Below, in pieces: positions 40,601 through 48,941 of a stretch of DNA of 64,000 nucleotides. The position numbers were made by a program, and so were the translations under genes. This DNA is from Bacillus sp. EB01 (GTDB lineage Bacteria > Bacillota > Bacilli > Bacillales > Cytobacillaceae). The notes below the pieces were generated by a model. The model was given only the letters and a program-made list of their open reading frames with translations, was not told where the DNA came from and ran no database searches. The stretch is from contig NZ_HG964497.1 of the NCBI RefSeq assembly GCF_000613125.1, positions 3,178,971 to 3,242,970 of the forward strand, given 5' to 3'. Positions within the stretch are counted from its first letter, which is position 1, and the number at the start of each line of letters is the position of its first letter.

Positions 40601-42790
40601 TCAGTCAACAACTACTGTAGCTTCGAACGGTGTATCTTCGCTGGAGGTGCCAAGGTATACCTTGTATTCGCCTGGCTTTACTACAAAGTCATGTTCGTAG
40701 TAGTCCCACACACTCATTGGATGATTCGTGGCACCCGGATCGATTGTGATGGTAACTTCTTTTGATTGCCCAGGCTCAAGGAATACCTTTTGGAATCCGA
40801 CGAGGCGTTTAGGCGGCTGACCTTTGACAGGAATACCAAGATAAACTTGGACGACCTCTGCACCTGCAACTTTCCCTGTGTTGGTTACGGTCACTTTTGC
40901 CAAGATCGGAGCCTTGCCGTCTGACTGGGACGGTGTTACCGAGAAGCCGGAAAGCTCAAACGTTGTATAAGACAGGCCGAAACCGAACGGGAATAGCGGC
41001 TTTTTTCCTTGCGACTGGTACCAGCGGTAACCCATGTTAAGGCCCTCGGAATAACGGATAACCGGGAAGCCTTCACCTTCGTCGATTCCAGGATAGCGCT
41101 CAGGGTTGCCAGCGTACAAAAGATCTTCCTCTGATGCCGTGTAGGTTGTAGGCACTTTGCCGGAAGGATTGACAACACCAAAGAGCAAATCTGCAACAAC
41201 ATGGCCATCTTCTGTTCCCTGGTTCCACGCTTCCAGTACTGCGTGTGCCTTGTTAATCCACGGCATCAAGACTGGGCTGCTATTTTTCAAAACGACAACT
41301 GTGTCCGGATTGACATCGAGTAGTTCGTCAACCATCCGGTCCTGGTCATTCAGCATGTTTGGAGTTGGTAAATCCGCACCCTCGGATGCGACCAAACCAG
41401 CCATCAAGATGACAAGATTTGCACCGGCAGCTGCAGACTTGGCCTCTTCCAGGTTCGACAAGTCTTTGGCTACGGTAACCTTGCTTACCTTTGCGTCAGA
41501 TCCAAGTCCTTGCAGGACATCCTGCATCCCCTCTACCGGCGGTACTGTATAAAGCGGGTCGACCTTGGAAGAGCCTCCACCGCCATTGCACGCATCATCG
41601 ACGTATTCTGACTGGCCGATAATCACGATGGATTTATAAGCATTGGGGTCAAGCGGCAGGATACCGCCATCATTTTTCAGAAGAACGGCTGTCTGGGCGC
41701 CAATTTTTCGAGAAATATCTCCATGGGCCTTCGCATCAATGACACCTGGGTTGTAAGGACGCTCGAATTGTTCGAAACGGAACATCTGGGTGAAACGGCG
41801 GACAAGGGCGCGATCTACAGTTTGGATTTCAAGACTCGTGTCCTCGAGTGCATTCTTGACGTTCGTTTCGTTTAACCACTTAGCGTCCGGCATTTCATGA
41901 TCTAAGCCTGCATTCAGCGACGGAGCAGCAGAGCGCGTTGACCAGAAATCGGATTGCACATAACCTTCGAAACCCCACTCTTTGCGGAGAACGTCATTAA
42001 GAAGATAGCGGTTCTCAGTTGCATAAACGCCGCGGACTCGGTTGTAGGCGCTCATGATTGCAGCAATCTTAGCGTCTTTAACCAGCATTTCAAACGGCAT
42101 CAGGTACAATTCCCGAAGAACGTGCTCATCCACCTCTACACTGGTGCGGAAGCGCTCATATTCCTGATCGTTAACCACAAAATGCTTACCCATGGCAATC
42201 ACATTATGTGCCTGAATCGCCTTCGTTACTTCGACACCCATGACCCCGGAAAGGTACGGATCTTCAGAGAAGTACTCGAAGTTACGGCCGGCAATCGGAG
42301 TCCTGTGCAAGCAAACTCCTGGACCTTCCAGTACGTGCTGGCCGAGTGTGGCTGTTTCAGACCCAATAATGTCGCCGTAGTCATGCGCTAGCTCTGGATC
42401 AAATCCGGCAGCGAGGGCAATGGTCATTGGCAATGCGGTAGCAGGCGGACTCGGATGTCCATCGCCCATACCGACACCAACAGGGCCGTTGGTGATTCGG
42501 AAACGCGGGATACCCAGCTCTTCAATACCCTTCACATGGCGCTGTACTTGAAGCTGAGCCATTAGTTTTTCTTGTTCCTCCGCATCCATTGCATTCATTT
42601 CATCAGCAGTCGGTAAGGCATAGATATTGATTGTCTCCATTGCGCCGTGAAGCTGGGCAATCTTCTGTTCCAGAGTCATCGCAGCTACGAGCTTTTCAGC
42701 ACGTTCACGCGGCGACAATGATTGATCCATCCATGGGAACGAATTTGTATCCGACTCTTTCAGTTCTGAGTCTAGCTGTTCTTTAGTCAT
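40601..42790 (-). CDS. Glycoside hydrolase family 3 beta-glucosidase
   Basis: A 729-residue GH3 enzyme without signal peptide. The N-terminal TIM-barrel includes GPVGVGMGDG, GKHFVVNDQEYERFR and the nucleophile Asp in GYVQSDFWS; the alpha/beta sandwich has LLKNDGGILPLDP; a fibronectin-like C-terminal domain ends with YKVYLGTSSED. It probably hydrolyses beta-glucosides in the cytoplasm. GAGGAG ribosome site. Base composition is visibly richer in GC than the flanks, and an operator-like palindrome and cre-like site lie upstream, pointing to acquired, carbon-regulated use. Confidence 0.92.
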   Translation of the reverse strand: MTKEQLDSELKESDTNSFPWMDQSLSPRERAEKLVAAMTLEQKIAQLHGAMETINIYALPTADEMNAMDAEEQEKLMAQLQVQRHVKGIEELGIPRFRITNGPVGVGMGDGHPSPPATALPMTIALAAGFDPELAHDYGDIIGSETATLGQHVLEGPGVCLHRTPIAGRNFEYFSEDPYLSGVMGVEVTKAIQAHNVIAMGKHFVVNDQEYERFRTSVEVDEHVLRELYLMPFEMLVKDAKIAAIMSAYNRVRGVYATENRYLLNDVLRKEWGFEGYVQSDFWSTRSAAPSLNAGLDHEMPDAKWLNETNVKNALEDTSLEIQTVDRALVRRFTQMFRFEQFERPYNPGVIDAKAHGDISRKIGAQTAVLLKNDGGILPLDPNAYKSIVIIGQSEYVDDACNGGGGSSKVDPLYTVPPVEGMQDVLQGLGSDAKVSKVTVAKDLSNLEEAKSAAAGANLVILMAGLVASEGADLPTPNMLNDQDRMVDELLDVNPDTVVVLKNSSPVLMPWINKAHAVLEAWNQGTEDGHVVADLLFGVVNPSGKVPTTYTASEEDLLYAGNPERYPGIDEGEGFPVIRYSEGLNMGYRWYQSQGKKPLFPFGFGLSYTTFELSGFSVTPSQSDGKAPILAKVTVTNTGKVAGAEVVQVYLGIPVKGQPPKRLVGFQKVFLEPGQSKEVTITIDPGATNHPMSVWDYYEHDFVVKPGEYKVYLGTSSEDTPFEATVVVD

Positions 42791-42824
42791 GGTCGAAGTC
42801 TCCTCTTAACTTTTTATTTTTTAG

Positions 42825-42863
42825 GTATACTAGTATACTAACATACAATGTAAACGTTTTTCT
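42825..42863 (-). promoter_or_regulatory. Palindromic operator and cre-like site upstream of the GH3 gene
   Basis: GTATACTAGTATAC (42825-42838) is a perfect palindrome typical of GntR-type operators. At 42848-42863 the minus strand reads GAAAAACGTTTACA, close to the CcpA cre consensus with two mismatches. Confidence 0.5.
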
Positions 42864-43043
42864 ACTAAAGTGAAATCGTTGTCATTTAGCTACCTATTAA
42901 AAATATAAAATTTAGTCTGGCTTCGGCTTTTTGAATGAAAAGTGACTTTGATTAGAAAAATTAATCCATAAAAACTTGATTCTGTCATTCTGTCATCGAG
43001 ATGAGTGAATCCCCACCTGAAACACGCAGGTAGCTAAACCATT

Positions 43044-43154
43044 CAGGACAACTTTTTCTATATACAGGACACCTTTTTAGATTTTCATGACATTTCCCGG
43101 ATTTTTCAGGACATTTCCCAAACGATACAGGACAGACTTTCAGATATTCAGGAC
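43044..43154. repeat. Six-unit array with exact 21-bp period
   Basis: CAGGAC (once CATGAC) begins at 43044, 43065, 43086, 43107, 43128 and 43149, always 21 bp apart; the bases between vary. On the minus strand a frame reads heptads beginning with Cys-Pro, but it has no ribosome site. Confidence 0.8.
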
Positions 43155-43285
43155 AAACCAGTCCGCCGGCAGTGTTCATTCAAGTAAGCTATGTTATTCT
43201 GAAACTATAAAGCTATGGGTTTTTAAATTAGTATTTCCACTTTGTATACCTTTTATGATAAAAGGATTTTGGGGAGGTAGTTTGA

Positions 43286-43594
43286 TTGAAAAAGTTCTAT
43301 CTTTTTCTATTAATTTTAAGTTTTTCTATTATTACCATTGCTTGTTCAGGTAAAACATTAAGCGATATTGAGGCAGAAAAAAAAGGAATACTATCTCAGG
43401 ATGAAGCGGAAGTAATGATTTGGGATACCCTTAGCAAAGAGGAAAAAGAAAAATATACGGTCGATTACGAGAAAGAATCTGGCACCAAATATTATCTTAG
43501 AATTTATGAGACGGTTGATGGAGAAATTAAAGTAAGAGCTAGGTATACTATTGATTTTAATACTAAAGAAATTAAAAAGTTAAGCACTAACTAA
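43286..43594 (+). CDS. Small lipoprotein, 102 aa
   Basis: A type II signal peptide (KKFYLFLLILSFSIITIAC) ends at a lipobox Cys20, followed by a charged ~80-residue domain of alternating helices and strands (EEKEKYTVDYEKESGTKYYLRIYET). The start is TTG with GGAGG eight bases upstream. It should be anchored on the outer face of the membrane. Function unknown. Confidence 0.78.
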   Translation: MKKFYLFLLILSFSIITIACSGKTLSDIEAEKKGILSQDEAEVMIWDTLSKEEKEKYTVDYEKESGTKYYLRIYETVDGEIKVRARYTIDFNTKEIKKLSTN

Positions 43595-43654
43595 TTTTCG
43601 AGAATTAGATTGGACATCTAATAAACAAGCTTGCCTTGCCTGGATTATAAAAAA

Positions 43655-43697
43655 GAACCCGCTCCTTTCTCTCACCGAGATGGGTGCGGGTTTTAAT
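43655..43697. terminator. Bidirectional terminator
   Basis: AACCCGC / GCGGGTT stem with long inner part; T tracts on both strands between converging genes. Confidence 0.75.
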
Positions 43698-43804
43698 TTG
43701 TTTATTGCTTTTCTCAATTTAGTACTATTTCGTTCTCATGCTCCTTGATATCCCAAATATCCACCAAGATTTGGTCTAAAGACAGCTTTTTTGAAGACAT
43801 TTCT

Positions 43805-44944
43805 TTACCTATAGTTTTTGATGATCTCAATAAACAATTGGATGGCGTCTGGAAAAACCTCTTCATCAATTTCGAATTTGGGATGATGATGAGGATACAT
43901 ACTCTTCTTTCCATTCATGCCTACATAAATAAAAGCCCCAGGTTTTTCTTTCAGATAATAGGAAAAGTCCTCCGAACCCATTACTGGCTCGACTAACTCA
44001 AATACGTCATTGCCAAATGTTCTTCTAATAATCGATTCAACAAATTCGGATTCTTTAGGATCATTAACTAGCGGAGGCGTTCCAATTATAAAATCGACTT
44101 TGGCTGTCGCGCCGAATGCCTTGCAAATGCCTTCCGTCAATTGAACCATTTGACTTTGAATGGTCCGAACAGCGTCCGGTGATAACGTCCTAATAGTACC
44201 TATGATCTTAGCAGAATCAGGTATAATATTATAAGTTGTTCCTGATTCTATTTTTCCAACTGAAATAACACTTGGATCCATTGGATTCACTTTGCGGCTT
44301 ATGATGCTTTGTAAGGATTGAATAACATGTGTTGCTACATAAATTGGGTCGACTGTTTCATGAGGCATGGATCCATGGCCCCCATACCCTTGTATTGTTA
44401 TTTCAAAGTCATCAACCGAAGCCATCATCGGACCAGGTTTTAAACCGATTTTCCCCTTATCCATTCCTTGCCATAGGTGAATACCGAAAATTGCATCGAC
44501 ATTTTTCAAAACCCCTTGTTGTACAAGTTTATCAGCTCCACTCGGTGAAATTTCTTCAGCTGATTGAAAAATAAGTACAATATTCGGTTCGATGTCTTTT
44601 GTGTTTTTTGCTATCCATTCTGATACAGCTAAAAGAATAGCCGTATGGCCATCATGTCCACACATATGTGCAACACCAGGATTTTTCGAACTAAACGGCT
44701 TATCGCCTTCTTCCATAATTGGGAGAGCATCAATATCGGCCCGTAAGGCAATTGTCTTGTCTCCTTTTGTTCCTTTGACAAAACCAACTAGACTTGGCGG
44801 CTGGAAATCCAAGATTTCAATATTTAACGCTTCCAGGCGGCTGCGTATAAATTTACACGTTTCATATTCTTCCCCGGATAACTCTGGATGCTGGTGAAGA
44901 TAACGGCGGTCTTCTATTGCTTGTTTTACTAATAGTTCATTCAC
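43805..44944 (-). CDS. M20 family amidohydrolase
   Basis: A 379-residue zinc peptidase/amidohydrolase of the HipO/YxeP group: HPELSGEEYET near the start, RADIDALPI, the zinc motif MCGHDGHTA (about residues 92-100), EEISPSGA with the general-base Glu and HHHPKFEIDE with the last zinc His. These enzymes remove acyl groups from amino acids or diaminopimelate. The start is a GTG after GAAGGGG. Upstream lies the remnant of a YfcC-like permease, a frequent partner that would import the substrate. Confidence 0.9.
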   Translation of the reverse strand: MNELLVKQAIEDRRYLHQHPELSGEEYETCKFIRSRLEALNIEILDFQPPSLVGFVKGTKGDKTIALRADIDALPIMEEGDKPFSSKNPGVAHMCGHDGHTAILLAVSEWIAKNTKDIEPNIVLIFQSAEEISPSGADKLVQQGVLKNVDAIFGIHLWQGMDKGKIGLKPGPMMASVDDFEITIQGYGGHGSMPHETVDPIYVATHVIQSLQSIISRKVNPMDPSVISVGKIESGTTYNIIPDSAKIIGTIRTLSPDAVRTIQSQMVQLTEGICKAFGATAKVDFIIGTPPLVNDPKESEFVESIIRRTFGNDVFELVEPVMGSEDFSYYLKEKPGAFIYVGMNGKKSMYPHHHPKFEIDEEVFPDAIQLFIEIIKNYR

Positions 44945-44992
44945 GATGTAAAATCCCCTTCTTTTTTAAAACGGTTCATATTAAAATAGCTA

Positions 44993-45146
44993 CTATAAAC
45001 ACATACAAATTGCTTTTTGACGCATGGTCATAATGGCATCTATTAAGCGTGCTGTATTGAATATCACCAAAATCCCTTGTGGAAAACCACTAATCATGGC
45101 TCCAACAAGTAAATCTTAAGCTGATTTAAAAGCGAACACCACTATA
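44993..45146 (-). pseudogene. 3' remnant of a YfcC-like permease
   Basis: The minus strand reads, with one stop, FAFKSA-stop-DLLVGAMISGFPQGILVIFNTARLIDAIM, resembling the conserved membrane segment of YfcC/C4-dicarboxylate carriers. No other part of the gene is left. The link is by pattern only. Confidence 0.4.
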
Positions 45147-45340
45147 CGAAATACTTCATATTAATAAACTTATTTTTATAATTATACAATAGCAACATAC
45201 TAGTTTTTAATAGAAAAATAAACCATATCGTTTAACAGAACCTTTTCATTTCATTAGTTGGGACATTTTTGAGTAGATAGGACCTCCACTTTTAAAATGA
45301 AGAGGTCCGGAGAAATGTAAAAATCCTGTTTTGCCAACTC

Positions 45341-45414
45341 TTTGTGAGTTTAATGTGGAATTCAATAAAAAAGGCGGTTAATCCTTTTGGATCAAAGCAC
45401 CCGCATGAATAACA
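45341..45414 (+). repeat. Dispersed repeat, right portion of long form
   Basis: GAATTCAATAAAAAAGGCGG, hairpin GTTAATCC / GGATCAAAG, CACCCG end. It ends 4 bp from the stop of the acetyltransferase gene. Confidence 0.85.
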
Positions 45415-45417
45415 ACA

Positions 45418-45951
45418 TTATCTCTTATTTTTAAGTAACGAATAAACATATGTATCAAAAGCCTGTCCATTTTGGTACATATAATCCCTTAGAACGCCTT
45501 CTTTTTGAAATCCCATTTTGGAGAGCAAATTAGTAGAAGCTTCATTATCTATAAAAACGACGGCTCCTATACGAGTAAGTCCCAAGTCACCAAAACCATA
45601 CTGAATTACCTTTAATACTGCCTCAGAAGTATAACCCTTTCTCCAATATTCGGGATGGATTTCATATCCTATTTCTGCTCGTTTATGTTTTGGAGACCAA
45701 GCATTAAAACCAATGGTTCCAATTATCCCCTGAGTTCCTTTCCTTTCAATACCCCAACGTATTCCCCTTTTCTCCTTATAACTGTTTGCAAAGAAATCAA
45801 CAAATCCTTCTGCTTGTTCTATACTTTTTAAAGTTTCTTGGCCATAATATCTCGTTACATTTTCATTAGAAAAACAAGCAAATATTCCCTTAGCATCATC
45901 TTTGGATATTTCTCTTAAAACCAACCTATCTGTTTCTAATGTTGGAAACAA
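45418..45951 (-). CDS. GNAT N-acetyltransferase, RimJ/RimL type
   Basis: A 177-residue GNAT enzyme: LETDRLVLREISKDDAKGIF at the start, a Trp-rich strand GIRWGIERKG, EIGYEIHPEYWRKGYTSEAV (acetyl-CoA loop R/KGYxxEA) and NLLSKMGFQKEGVLRDY. RimJ/L relatives acetylate protein N-termini, amino sugars or antibiotics. A repeat lies 4 bp after the stop, as in the 15-26 kb zone. Confidence 0.9.
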   Translation of the reverse strand: MFPTLETDRLVLREISKDDAKGIFACFSNENVTRYYGQETLKSIEQAEGFVDFFANSYKEKRGIRWGIERKGTQGIIGTIGFNAWSPKHKRAEIGYEIHPEYWRKGYTSEAVLKVIQYGFGDLGLTRIGAVVFIDNEASTNLLSKMGFQKEGVLRDYMYQNGQAFDTYVYSLLKNKR

Positions 45952-45985
45952 CTTTTCTCCTCATTTCTTTATAATCCGTAGGATC

Positions 45986-46018
45986 TTATTCAACAAACCT
46001 GCACCGCTAGCTATGTAG
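45986..46018 (+). repeat. Dispersed repeat, short form
   Basis: TTATTCAACAAACCTGCACCGCTAGCTATGTAG; core partly changed. Confidence 0.7.
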
Positions 46019-46079
46019 CAGAACTCACCACAGAGAATCAAAGTTAATTACATTCCTACTTCGTTGTGCATAAACTCCG

Positions 46080-46466
46080 TTAAATATTGCAAAAAGAGTG
46101 ACCATTATTCTCTAATACAATTCTTGCCTTTTCAATTGATTGACTTTTAACGAGTAGGTAATCCGTATTAAAAGTGGAAATAGCAAAGATACTAATTTTA
46201 TTTTCTGCTAATGTAGTAGCTAACGAAGATAATATTCCAGTTAAGCTAAAGTCTAAAACGCCCTCTACTTTTATACATTTCCAATCATTTTCAACTTCCT
46301 TAAGCTGATCACTACTCGGTAAACATTCGGAAGGACATACGACTGAAAGTTCCTCATCGGTGCGAGTAATAGAAAACACCTCGCAGTTCAATGCCCATAA
46401 TGGTATTGTTTCTGCTGGAGGAAATTTCACAACGGAAAAAGTTGAATCTATAATTTTTAATTTCAT
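46080..46466 (-). CDS. ACT-domain protein (CASTOR/DUF-type), 128 aa
   Basis: Two tandem ACT-like halves: residues ~1-60 (KIIDSTFSVVKFPPAETIP, then EVFSITRTDEELSVVCP) and ~65-128 (VEGVLDFSLTGILSSLATTLAENKISIFAIST). This form resembles small bacterial amino-acid-sensing ACT proteins. It likely binds a small ligand; partner unknown. It too has a repeat 62 bp after its stop and a fragment upstream. Confidence 0.82.
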   Translation of the reverse strand: MKLKIIDSTFSVVKFPPAETIPLWALNCEVFSITRTDEELSVVCPSECLPSSDQLKEVENDWKCIKVEGVLDFSLTGILSSLATTLAENKISIFAISTFNTDYLLVKSQSIEKARIVLENNGHSFCNI

Positions 46467-46599
46467 ATATTCTCCACTCCCTTTTGAAGTTATTTTACGA
46501 TCTTTATTTTTTCACTAACATCATAACTAAAAGCATAGCATATGTATTTGCACTATTATAATAACTTCTACCATTTTGGCAAAATAGGTGCGAATTCAA

Positions 46600-46624
46600 G
46601 TCGCACATACACTTGTTAACTGAA
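46600..46624 (+). repeat. Dispersed repeat, right-end fragment
   Basis: TCGCACATACACTTGTTAACTGAAC resembles the terminal third of the long form. Confidence 0.55.
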
Positions 46625-46633
46625 CGAAAACAA

Positions 46634-46666
46634 AAAATGAAGCAGGGGCATCCCCTGCTTCTTCTT
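46634..46666 (-). terminator. Terminator of yerD
   Basis: GAAGCAGGGG / CCCCTGCTTC stem; minus tail ATTTTTTG. Confidence 0.9.
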
Positions 46667-46670
46667 ACCT

Positions 46671-48281
46671 TCACGCTCTTTCCTTCTCCCTGATAGCATC
46701 GACTTTCTCAGGCGTGAGGATAATGTCTCCCACCGAAGCTACCCTGCCCCATTCGTCTTTAAAGACGAGGTGCTTCCGCTCAAATTTAACAGGGGAATCA
46801 ATGCCCGCCGCGGCTGCAAGATTGAACAGGCCTTCGCGCAGTGAAATGACATAGTTGGCCACCCGGTACATTTTTTCCTCAATCACCAGGCCGTCCTGAA
46901 GCTTCGGATCAGTCGTTGCGACTCCCGCCGGGCAGGCGTTTGTGTGGCATTTGCCCGCCATAATGCAGCCGACGCTAATCATGAAGCCGCGTGCGATGTT
47001 GACAAGGTCCGCGCCCATCGCGAGTGCAATTGCGATCTTGTCCGGTGTAATCAGTTTCCCGGAGGCAATCAGCTTCACCCTGTCCCGCACACCATACTTT
47101 TTCAGCATTTCATCAACGACCGGCAGCGCCGATTGAATTGGAAGCCCGACTGCATCGGCAAGTTCCTGGTAGGTGGCGCCGGTTCCGCCTTCCCCGCCAT
47201 CAACGCTTATAAAATCAGGCCCCATTCCAGTATCCTTTATAATTGAAGCCATCTCTTCAAGCGAATCAAGGTCGCCGACAACGATTTTGATCCCGACTGG
47301 CTTTCCACCCAGGTCCCTCATTTTCTCCACAAACTCAAACAATTCATGGTAGTCGTTGAATTCATAGAATCTGTTCGGGCTGTTGATCGTTTTCCCTGGT
47401 TCGACGAGGCGGATTCGCGCGATTTCCTCGGTTACCTTATCGCCTTCAAGGTGGCCGCCGCGGATTTTCGCGCCTTGGGCAAGTTTAAGTTCAAACGCTT
47501 TTACCTGTTTAATTTCACTCTTCCGCTTGAACTCTTCCCAGGAAAATTCCCCACCCGGTGTCCGTACTCCAAACAACCCCGGTCCAATCTGCATGATAAT
47601 ATCGGGATTCCCTGCCAAATGATAATCAGACAGCCCGCCCTCCCCTGTATTCATCCATGTACCGCCTGCCAGGGCAAGCCCTTTAGATAAGGCGGTAATC
47701 GCATTTTTCCCGAGCGCGCCGTAGCTCATCGCCGACTGCCCGACTAACCCCTTTACCTTGAACGGTTTCCTGCATGAATCAGCGCCAATCACAACAGCAT
47801 CCTCATCTGTCAGGAAAAAAGGATCTACCTGTCTTTCTTCCCGGTGCTCCTTCCGGGTTACCAGGCCTTCTTCATCGACTTTATAAACCATTGTATTGAT
47901 TTTCTGGCTGTTATCGATTCGCAGTTCTTCCCGCTGTTTCGGGAACATGCTATTCCGAATATAATAGCCGCTTTTTGAAAAATCGCGTTCCGATCCGAAG
48001 CCAATCAAACGCTCCTTATATTTGCCCGCCTTGACGATATCCTCGAATTCCTTTCTTGGGAAAGGCGTGCCTTCAAGATTACTCTGGAACAAATACTGCC
48101 GGAGCTCGGGGCCGATTTGCTCGGTCATATAGCGGATTCTGCCAAGAAGCGGGAAATTCCTGAGAATTGAATGCTGCTTTTGTGTGTCGTCCTTCCGATA
48201 GAGATACGTCGCTGCCGCTGCTGCTCCCAGTACGGCCGTTCCTTTTAAAAATGCCGGAAGAAACTTTTTCTTCTCTGCCAT
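46671..48281 (-). CDS. yerD: FMN-binding glutamate-synthase-like protein YerD
   Basis: A 536-residue protein with an N-terminal membrane helix (residues 10-26) and the glutamate synthase central/FMN domain: SAMSYGALGKNA, GEGGLSDYH, DGGEGGTGATYQELAD (FMN phosphate), and a 3Fe-4S-type cysteine cluster GCIMAGKCHTNACPAGVAT. It lacks the glutaminase domain, so it is not a complete GOGAT; role unknown. Highly similar in layout to B. subtilis YerD. Codon use is GC-richer than neighbours. Confidence 0.93.
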   Translation of the reverse strand: MAEKKKFLPAFLKGTAVLGAAAAATYLYRKDDTQKQHSILRNFPLLGRIRYMTEQIGPELRQYLFQSNLEGTPFPRKEFEDIVKAGKYKERLIGFGSERDFSKSGYYIRNSMFPKQREELRIDNSQKINTMVYKVDEEGLVTRKEHREERQVDPFFLTDEDAVVIGADSCRKPFKVKGLVGQSAMSYGALGKNAITALSKGLALAGGTWMNTGEGGLSDYHLAGNPDIIMQIGPGLFGVRTPGGEFSWEEFKRKSEIKQVKAFELKLAQGAKIRGGHLEGDKVTEEIARIRLVEPGKTINSPNRFYEFNDYHELFEFVEKMRDLGGKPVGIKIVVGDLDSLEEMASIIKDTGMGPDFISVDGGEGGTGATYQELADAVGLPIQSALPVVDEMLKKYGVRDRVKLIASGKLITPDKIAIALAMGADLVNIARGFMISVGCIMAGKCHTNACPAGVATTDPKLQDGLVIEEKMYRVANYVISLREGLFNLAAAAGIDSPVKFERKHLVFKDEWGRVASVGDIILTPEKVDAIREKERA

Positions 48282-48311
48282 CGTATCACCCTTCGTTTAT
48301 TTTCTATGATT

Positions 48312-48941
48312 CTATAATTCTGTCAGCGCCTGGCCGATTGGTGTTTCACCCTCTGTCACGGTGATCGTTTTACCAATCGTTTTTTCCACTTCCAGCGCTT
48401 GGACAAGTACCGATGCGAGATCTTCTTTTGGAATTTCACCTTCTTCAGTGGTGAGTGTTTCCGAAACGGCCACTTTCCCCTTCCCCGGCTTGTCCACAGG
48501 CGTGCTCGGCCTAATAATCGTATAGGCAAGGTCTTCCTGCCTCAATAGTTCTTCCGGCATTTGTTTCGCTCCGATTGTACCAGTTCCGCTCGTGTCACTT
48601 TCCTCGCCCTTTAATGCACTAAGCAGCACAAAGCGCTCAACCCCGTGCTTCACAGCTGACTGAATCGAACCAACAACAAGTTGATGGTCAATCAATATCG
48701 GCTTGCTCTCCCCGGTCCTCGGGCTTGCCCCTCCTAAATAGATGACAGCTTGGCAGCTTGAGAAAGCGCCAGAAATCTCCTTCTCATCTATTAGGACAAC
48801 CTCTGTCGCACCAAGCCGCTTCAATTCTTCGGCCCGGTTTTCAGAGCTTGCCATCACAACTGCCTCATGCTGCTTTTCAGCAAGAAGCTTAACAACGTGT
48901 TCCCCTGCCAAATCATCCGTTCCGATTACAAGCACTCTCAT
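48312..48941 (-). CDS. NAD(P)-binding atypical SDR (YhfK/YwnB-like)
   Basis: A 209-residue Rossmann protein of the NAD(P)H-binding/NmrA-like type: VLVIGTDDLAGEHVV (altered glycine motif), CQAVIYLGGASPR, FVLLSALKGEE and IIRPSTP. Such proteins act as flavin or quinone reductases or redox sensors. It starts 31 bp upstream of yerD on the same strand, so they probably share a transcript. Confidence 0.85.
   Translation of the reverse strand: MRVLVIGTDDLAGEHVVKLLAEKQHEAVVMASSENRAEELKRLGATEVVLIDEKEISGAFSSCQAVIYLGGASPRTGESKPILIDHQLVVGSIQSAVKHGVERFVLLSALKGEESDTSGTGTIGAKQMPEELLRQEDLAYTIIRPSTPVDKPGKGKVAVSETLTTEEGEIPKEDLASVLVQALEVEKTIGKTITVTEGETPIGQALTEL

Noticed and set aside
43044-43154. CRISPR-like array
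   Set aside because: Units are only 21 bp with a 6-bp conserved part; there are no uniform repeats with unique 30-bp spacers and no cas genes.
42985-43179. 64-aa Cys-Pro heptad protein on the minus strand
   Set aside because: The ATG has no ribosome site and the repeated motif explains the regularity; reported as a repeat instead.
45279-45309. Terminator GGACCTC / GAGGTCC
   Set aside because: Stem is good but no T tract follows on either strand; left unassigned.
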